Source of the DNA: DATKWS01 sp035529435
GTDB taxonomy: Bacteria; Krumholzibacteriota; Krumholzibacteriia; Krumholzibacteriales; Krumholzibacteriaceae
DNA length: 10,045 nt
Reading direction: 5' to 3'
Assembly (NCBI GenBank): GCA_035529435.1
Contig: DATKWS010000203.1
Coordinates: forward strand, 1-10,045
Under the pieces are notes generated by a model. The model saw nothing but the letters and a program-made list of their open reading frames with translations, had not been told where the DNA came from and made no database searches. This document shows positions 6,237 to 10,045 of the stretch, one piece after another (within the stretch, counting starts at the first letter, position 1; each line of letters opens with the position of its first letter). Both the position numbers and the translations under genes were made by a program.

Positions 6237-7850
6237 ATGATTGCTGGCAGCCCCGTATCTCATGAACGGCGATACGTATTCCGCTCGAGTCCCGTTCTTC
6301 TTCTCATGGCCCTCAACTTTATCACGAGATGGATCTTTCTGTATCGTGGCGGCATGCCCGAGCCGGATTCCGTCGCCATGGCTGCCGGAATGGCCCGGTG
6401 GTTCACTTCGCAGATCGATTTTTACGATGCCTTTCTGTACGGCAGGCAATTGAGCCCGGGCATCTATTTTTTCTTCAGGATCGTGTACCCGGCGGTCTTC
6501 AACGACGCGTCGCACATCATCCCCTTTCTGAACTGGATCGGCCTGATCTCATCGACATTGATGGTGGCTCCGCTTTACTTGATCTTCCGAAGGCGCTTTG
6601 ATCGTCGTGTGACAGTGGGATGCATACTGCTGATACTGTTCAGCCCGCTGGTCTGGGAGCTGGGAACATTTTTCCATCCGATCATTCCGGCAACCCTGCT
6701 CTTTCTGCTCTCTTTTCTTGCATGGAACAGGATTTCCCGGTCACCGGCGGGTGCCGTCTCCTACCTGCTGACCTATCTGCTCGCCTCGGCATCCGTTATC
6801 ATGCGGCTGGAAATTCTACTCGTCGCACCGGCACTGTGTACGGCTGTCATACTCTCGCCGGACAGGAGACGGGACATGGCACGGTTATTCAGCCTGCTCC
6901 CGTTGGTGGCGGCCACCTATCTGGCCGTGGTGAGGAGCATTTCCAAGCCGGCCGACATTCCGTATCATGACCTGTGGAAATTCATACAGATCTTCGGGGA
7001 AAATCTGCGGCTGTTGCTTTCGTTCACCGCGATCAAGCGGACCATCATCTGGGCCTGTGCGGGAATCGGTGTCGGTTCAGTCGCGCTTGCGGTCTTTGGA
7101 TCGATCACCCGCGCGGCAGGTTCCCGTCTGAAAAGTGATAAAGAGACCGAAAAGGGCTTGAAGGACTACCTCGTCGCCGTCGTGTGGATGGTGCCCGTTT
7201 TGATTCTCTGGCTGCCGCGCCCGGTACCGATAATGCGGCACTTTTTCCTGGTCACGCCGGCCGCCGGCTGGATGGCCGGTGAAACCGTTCTGCGGCGATG
7301 CTCCACGAGGAGAATTATCACCCTCGTATTCATTGCGATCGTCTGCAACCTGGCGGTTCCGGAGATTTTTTATCGCTCTTACAACATCGCCCATCCCGAA
7401 TCGAAAAAGACGCCGAACGGATCATTTTTTTACTATCATCAAAGGGAAGCAGAAGGCATTTTACGCAATCACGCCATGCAGGCAAACGTGCTCTCCATTT
7501 TCAAGCAGGATTCCAATAATCGAGATGCCGGGATCGTTCCGGGAGTGTTTGTCGCCGTCACCTGGGACTCGTACGGGTATCTACTGTATGCCCTGGCTCA
7601 GATGAACGGGATCGACAGATTGCCCGAGATCACTCCCGATCCCGGAATGTATATCCGGCGGTACACCCGCGGGGAAACCGAAATTCGTCTGGCCTTGCTG
7701 GAAGGATACATGACCGAACCCGGTTTGATGAACCTTCTGGTGCAGATCAAGACGGCCGGGCGAGAAGGATTCCGCGTATTCGTGCCCGAAGAGATCGTGC
7801 GAACGGGGATCGGCCCGAAGCTCGAGGAGGATTCCTATACGACGTACTGA
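6237..7850 (+). CDS. Polytopic membrane protein, GT-C-fold glycosyltransferase-like (PMT/ArnT-type)
   Basis: 537 residues. ATG 6237 has GAGG ending ten bases upstream. About 10-12 hydrophobic helices span residues ~18-378, including SPVLLLMALNFITRWIFLY, FLNWIGLISSTLMVAPLYLI, YLLTYLLASASVIM and LVAVVWMVPVLILWLP. Three features fit the GT-C superfamily: an acidic residue in the first periplasmic loop (GMPEPDSVAMAAGMARW, Asp44), an arginine-glutamate helix start (MRLEILLVAPAL, Arg190), and Arg-His before a late helix (PIMRHFFLVTPA, near 334). These enzymes use polyprenyl-phosphate sugars on the outer face of the inner membrane to glycosylate lipids or proteins. The last ~155 residues are mostly soluble and probably periplasmic (FVAVTWDSYGYLLYALAQMN and beyond). 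No glycan-synthesis genes flank it, so donor and acceptor are unknown. Third codon positions look less G/C-biased than in the ABC and DUF885 genes. Membrane topology is sure; glycosyltransferase function is inferred. Confidence 0.7.
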   Translation: MIAGSPVSHERRYVFRSSPVLLLMALNFITRWIFLYRGGMPEPDSVAMAAGMARWFTSQIDFYDAFLYGRQLSPGIYFFFRIVYPAVFNDASHIIPFLNWIGLISSTLMVAPLYLIFRRRFDRRVTVGCILLILFSPLVWELGTFFHPIIPATLLFLLSFLAWNRISRSPAGAVSYLLTYLLASASVIMRLEILLVAPALCTAVILSPDRRRDMARLFSLLPLVAATYLAVVRSISKPADIPYHDLWKFIQIFGENLRLLLSFTAIKRTIIWACAGIGVGSVALAVFGSITRAAGSRLKSDKETEKGLKDYLVAVVWMVPVLILWLPRPVPIMRHFFLVTPAAGWMAGETVLRRCSTRRIITLVFIAIVCNLAVPEIFYRSYNIAHPESKKTPNGSFFYYHQREAEGILRNHAMQANVLSIFKQDSNNRDAGIVPGVFVAVTWDSYGYLLYALAQMNGIDRLPEITPDPGMYIRRYTRGETEIRLALLEGYMTEPGLMNLLVQIKTAGREGFRVFVPEEIVRTGIGPKLEEDSYTTY

Positions 7851-7895
7851 GCCCACGAATACGGCTACGGGATTTATACATCACGTATACCGTGC

Positions 7896-7916
7896 CTGCC
7901 GGCGACGGGGCCCGGC
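7896..7916 (-). terminator. Weak hairpin between convergent genes, possible terminator for the catalase
   Basis: TGCCGG (7896-7901) and CCGGCA (7911-7916) form a six-base stem with a nine-base loop directly after the catalase stop, between convergent genes. No T-tract follows on either strand, so intrinsic termination is doubtful. Confidence 0.2.
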
Positions 7917-7921
7917 ATCGA

Positions 7922-9436
7922 TTATTTCCTGGTGATCCCGGCCCGCTCCTCGTTCGACATCTTCGCGAGCCTCTCGACCTCCTTCATATTCAGACCGAGA
8001 CCCTCGGCGACTCGCGTGCCGTACTCGACATCGGCCTTGTAAAAAAGCGCGCACTGGCGAAGCTGTATCCTCTTCTGCGCGCCGCCGAGATGGGCCACGA
8101 TGTTTCCAACGAGATGCCCGCGTGCGGTATCGTCCATTACCGTGCGGTACAGATTGCCCGGCTGCACGAAGTCGTCCTGCGGATAGTCCGGCTTGTGCCG
8201 CGCGGCCATCCCGGCGACGTCGATCGGCGGTTCGGCCGCCGAAGGATCCGGCTCGGGACCACCCATACTGTTCGGGTAATAATTGGGATATTCATCGCCG
8301 TCGAGGTTTCGCCGCATGAACCCGTCACGCTGGTAGTTGCCGGTTGTCGCCGCTCTCGCCCGGTTCACCGGAAGCTGCTCGTAGTTCGGCCCCAGGCGGT
8401 GGCGGTGGGTGTCGTGGTAGGCGAAGAGCCTCCCCTGGAGCATCTTGTCCGGTGACGGACCGATGCCCGGAACGAAGTTCCCCGGGCTGAACGCCGCCTG
8501 CTCGACTTCGTCGAAGTAGTTGTCGGGATTATGATCCAGAATCATCTTCCCGACCTCGATCGGTGGATAATCGGCGTGCGGCCAGACCTTGGTAATGTCG
8601 AAAGGATCGAAGCGGTACTTCTCCGCGTCCCCGGGTGGCATGATCTGGACCTCGAGACGCCAGGCCGGGGACTCTCCCCGTTCGATTGCCTCCAAGAGGT
8701 CGCGGGTCGCATGGTCCGGATCCTTGCCTGTCATCTCCGCCGCTTCCTGCCGCGTGAAATTCTTGATGCCCTGCAGGGTCTTGAAATGGTACTGCACCCA
8801 GACATACTCGCCCGGTGCGTTGTACCACATGTAGGTATGGCTGGAGTACCCATTCATGTTGCGGTAGCCGTACGGCGTCCCCCGGTCCGAAAAGAGAATC
8901 GTGACCTGGTGGATCGACTCAGGTGTGAGCGAGAGAAAATCCCAGAACATATCGGGATCGGGCAGATTGGACCGGGGATGGCGCTTCTGTGTATGAATGA
9001 AGTCGGGAAATTTGATCGTGTCCCGGATGAAGAAGACGGGCGTGTTGTTGCCGACCATGTCGTAATTGCCGTCCTCGGTGTAGAACTTGAGGGCGAAGCC
9101 GCGCGGATCGCGCGCCGAATCGGACGATCCCTTCTCGCCGCCGACCGTCGAAAAACGCGCGAGGAGTTCCGTCCTCTTCCCCACCCCGGAGAGGAACCTG
9201 GCCTTTGTGTACTTTGTCACATCGTTCGTGACCTCGAAGTAGCCGTGCGCCCCTGCCCCCTTGGCATGGACGACGCGCTCCGGGATCCTCTCCCGGTTGA
9301 AATGGGCCAATTTCTGCAACAGGTGAACGTCCTGTATGAGTATCGGTCCGCGTTTACCGGCGGTTATGCTGTTCTGGTCGTCGGCCACCGGCGCGCCCCA
9401 GGCTGTCGTCAGCCTGCGCTTTTTGCCCTTCGCCAT
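7922..9436 (-). CDS. katA: Monofunctional haem catalase (small-subunit, clade 3 type)
   Basis: 504 residues, the usual length for small-subunit catalases, which convert hydrogen peroxide to water and oxygen in the cytoplasm. The start is firm: AAAGGAGG ends six bases before ATG 9436. All key residues are visible. The distal catalytic His57 lies in ERVVHAKGAGAHGYFEVT and the catalytic Asn130 in MVGNNTPVFFIRD. The haem-ligand Tyr340 and nearby Arg336 lie in GRLFAYHDTHRHRLG. The spacings His to Asn (73) and His to Tyr (283) equal those of bovine catalase (His75, Asn148, Tyr358). The C-terminus ends shortly after the catalase immune-responsive region (LRQCALFYKADVEYGTRVAE), without the extra flavodoxin-like domain of large catalases. 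There is no signal peptide. It sits alone, with its own promoter and a roughly 110-base leader; peroxide-responsive control is plausible but no PerR or OxyR gene is present in the window. The symbol katA is a generic label for this type. Confidence 0.96.
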   Translation of the reverse strand: MAKGKKRRLTTAWGAPVADDQNSITAGKRGPILIQDVHLLQKLAHFNRERIPERVVHAKGAGAHGYFEVTNDVTKYTKARFLSGVGKRTELLARFSTVGGEKGSSDSARDPRGFALKFYTEDGNYDMVGNNTPVFFIRDTIKFPDFIHTQKRHPRSNLPDPDMFWDFLSLTPESIHQVTILFSDRGTPYGYRNMNGYSSHTYMWYNAPGEYVWVQYHFKTLQGIKNFTRQEAAEMTGKDPDHATRDLLEAIERGESPAWRLEVQIMPPGDAEKYRFDPFDITKVWPHADYPPIEVGKMILDHNPDNYFDEVEQAAFSPGNFVPGIGPSPDKMLQGRLFAYHDTHRHRLGPNYEQLPVNRARAATTGNYQRDGFMRRNLDGDEYPNYYPNSMGGPEPDPSAAEPPIDVAGMAARHKPDYPQDDFVQPGNLYRTVMDDTARGHLVGNIVAHLGGAQKRIQLRQCALFYKADVEYGTRVAEGLGLNMKEVERLAKMSNEERAGITRK

Positions 9437-9442
9437 GATAGA

Positions 9443-9450
9443 CCTCCTTT
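9443..9450 (-). promoter_or_regulatory. Strong ribosome binding site AAAGGAGG for the catalase
   Basis: On the minus strand AAAGGAGG ends six bases before ATG 9436. It is a near-complete anti-16S complement, the strongest SD in the window, consistent with high expression. Confidence 0.85.
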
Positions 9451-9458
9451 GAATGATC

Positions 9459-9477
9459 CATAATCACAACGATCATG
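9459..9477 (-). promoter_or_regulatory. Imperfect inverted repeat just upstream of the catalase ribosome binding site
   Basis: CATAATC (9459-9465) and GATCATG (9471-9477) are seven-base arms with one mismatch and a five-base spacer. The AT-rich arms loosely resemble Fur/PerR-type operators, but the match to a PerR box is not good. It lies within the transcribed leader if the promoter at 9555-9584 is right. Confidence 0.3.
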
Positions 9478-9484
9478 AATCTTT

Positions 9485-9501
9485 GATCCCTGCGCGGGAT
9501 C
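9485..9501 (-). repeat. Perfect six-base inverted repeat in the catalase leader
   Basis: GATCCC (9485-9490), a five-base spacer TGCGC, and GGGATC (9496-9501). It could be an RNA hairpin in the leader or a protein site. Short repeats like this are common by chance. Confidence 0.3.
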
Positions 9502-9554
9502 CGTTTCAATGGAAGAACGGCAATCTTCACGAACACTTCAAAGATGATGGTCCG

Positions 9555-9584
9555 ATTATATCGATATCGTATACTATTTGAAAA
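9555..9584 (-). promoter_or_regulatory. Candidate sigma70-type promoter for the catalase gene
   Basis: On the minus strand TTTTCA (9584-9579; four of six) is followed after 18 bases by a perfect TATAAT (9560-9555). Predicted transcription starts near 9548, leaving a leader of about 110 bases. The spacer holds overlapping palindromes ATATCGATAT (9558-9567) and CGATATCG (9562-9569) that could be an operator between the two promoter elements. Confidence 0.5.
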
Positions 9585-9677
9585 GTATTATTTTTTGATC
9601 CGCCGGGTGCATGCCCCTCAACTCGAACCGCGCGCCATCCATCTTCCAGCCGGAAACGGGTCTACCCGAATACCGCA

Positions 9678-10045
9678 TCAAAACGAGAGCGCGCCCTGAA
9701 AGGTGAGCATCAAGAGGCCGCTTTTCAACTGGTAGAGTGTCGGATAGTGCGTATCGAGGTTTATGGCCCGATTCGTGTGACTCAGGGTGATCGATGTGCC
9801 GGAAACCGGCGCCCATCCGAATCCAATGTCGTAAAACGGGTAGAGATAGGATTCCTCGCCGGAAGCATCTATAACGTTGAAATCCAGTTTACAGATCGCC
9901 GTGCAGTCGCCGGGCAATCGGCATGACGCGTCGGCCCGGAATATGAAGCTCTGCACGTCCCGTTCCTGGTAATCGGTATAGACGGCCCACTGGCTGAACG
10001 GCCGGTGAAACAGACCGAGCGGATACAGATAATTGCCCACCGTGT
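9678..10045 (-). CDS. Probable outer-membrane beta-barrel protein, 3' end (5' part beyond window)
   Basis: The minus-strand frame is open from the window's right edge to TGA at 9680-9678, giving 122 visible residues. The GTG at 10040 is probably internal. The sequence alternates hydrophobic and polar residues in strand-like stretches: SFIFRADASC, AICKLDFNVID, SYLYPFYDIGFGWAPV and TSITLSHTNRAINL. It ends KSGLLMLTFQGALSF, with the terminal Phe typical of BAM substrates. Three cysteines are grouped in ASCRLPGDCTAICKL, perhaps forming a disulphide in a loop. I do not recognise the family. It lies upstream of the catalase on the same strand, but the catalase has its own promoter, so they are probably separate units. 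Confidence 0.6.
   Translation of the reverse strand, partial: TVGNYLYPLGLFHRPFSQWAVYTDYQERDVQSFIFRADASCRLPGDCTAICKLDFNVIDASGEESYLYPFYDIGFGWAPVSGTSITLSHTNRAINLDTHYPTLYQLKSGLLMLTFQGALSF

Noticed and set aside
8531..9463. 310-codon open frame on the plus strand
   Set aside because: Antisense to the catalase; it shows no SD and no protein motif.
9574..9678. 34-codon minus-strand frame starting MRYSGRPVSGWKMDG that overlaps the barrel gene's stop as TGATG
   Set aside because: The stop/start overlap suggests translational coupling, but there is no SD, no recognisable motif, and its end runs into the catalase promoter. I cannot support it as a gene without conservation data.
1..10045. CRISPR arrays, tRNA or rRNA genes, transposase genes, toxin-antitoxin or defence modules
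   Set aside because: None seen: no regularly spaced repeats, no cloverleaf or rRNA-like sequence, and no transposase, nuclease or toxin motifs in any credible reading frame.

Overview
The window is GC-rich bacterial DNA from a cell with an outer membrane. Four separate reading frames or remnants end like outer-membrane beta-barrels, with a C-terminal Phe preceded by alternating hydrophobic residues. There are also two signal-peptidase-II lipoproteins, an MsbA-type ABC exporter and a clade-3-type haem catalase. Start sites follow good AAGGAG/GGAGG Shine-Dalgarno (SD) sequences. The mix of OmpW-like and PF13568-like barrels, a DUF885 lipoprotein and an SdrD_B-type lipoprotein suggests a non-proteobacterial lineage, for example one of the candidate phyla near the FCB superphylum known mainly from metagenomes. 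That assignment is an inference, and no marker gene in the window settles it.

Layout from left to right. (1) Positions 1-1088, plus strand: the 3' end of an OmpW-like barrel protein, then a complete small PF13568-like barrel protein. (2) Positions 1089-1521: no intact gene. The minus strand holds the eroded C-terminal end of an Omp85/surface-antigen type barrel protein (about 1159-1390), and the promoter of the next gene lies over its upstream side. (3) Positions 1522-2838, plus: a short DUF885-family zinc-peptidase-like lipoprotein. (4) Positions 2857-4104, minus and convergent with it: a lipoprotein with an SdrD_B/prealbumin-like domain. (5) Positions 4105-4285: a divergent control region shared with the next gene, including a possible structured leader. 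(6) Positions 4286-6052, plus: an ABC exporter half-transporter. (7) Positions 6237-7850, plus: a polytopic GT-C-type membrane glycosyltransferase-like protein of more relaxed base composition. (8) Positions 7922-9436, minus: a haem catalase with a well-formed promoter and a roughly 110-nt leader carrying two small inverted repeats. (9) Positions 9678-10045, minus: the 3' end of another outer-membrane protein that runs off the window.

The genes do not form one pathway. Most are envelope genes in single-gene units with alternating orientation: surface barrels, lipoproteins, a lipid or drug exporter and a sugar-transfer enzyme, with a peroxide-defence catalase alongside. I found no mobile element, CRISPR array, tRNA, rRNA or defence system, and nothing that I can defend as a new multi-gene system. 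The points most worth a second look are the barrel remnant at 1159-1390, the leader and start of the ABC gene, and the catalase leader.
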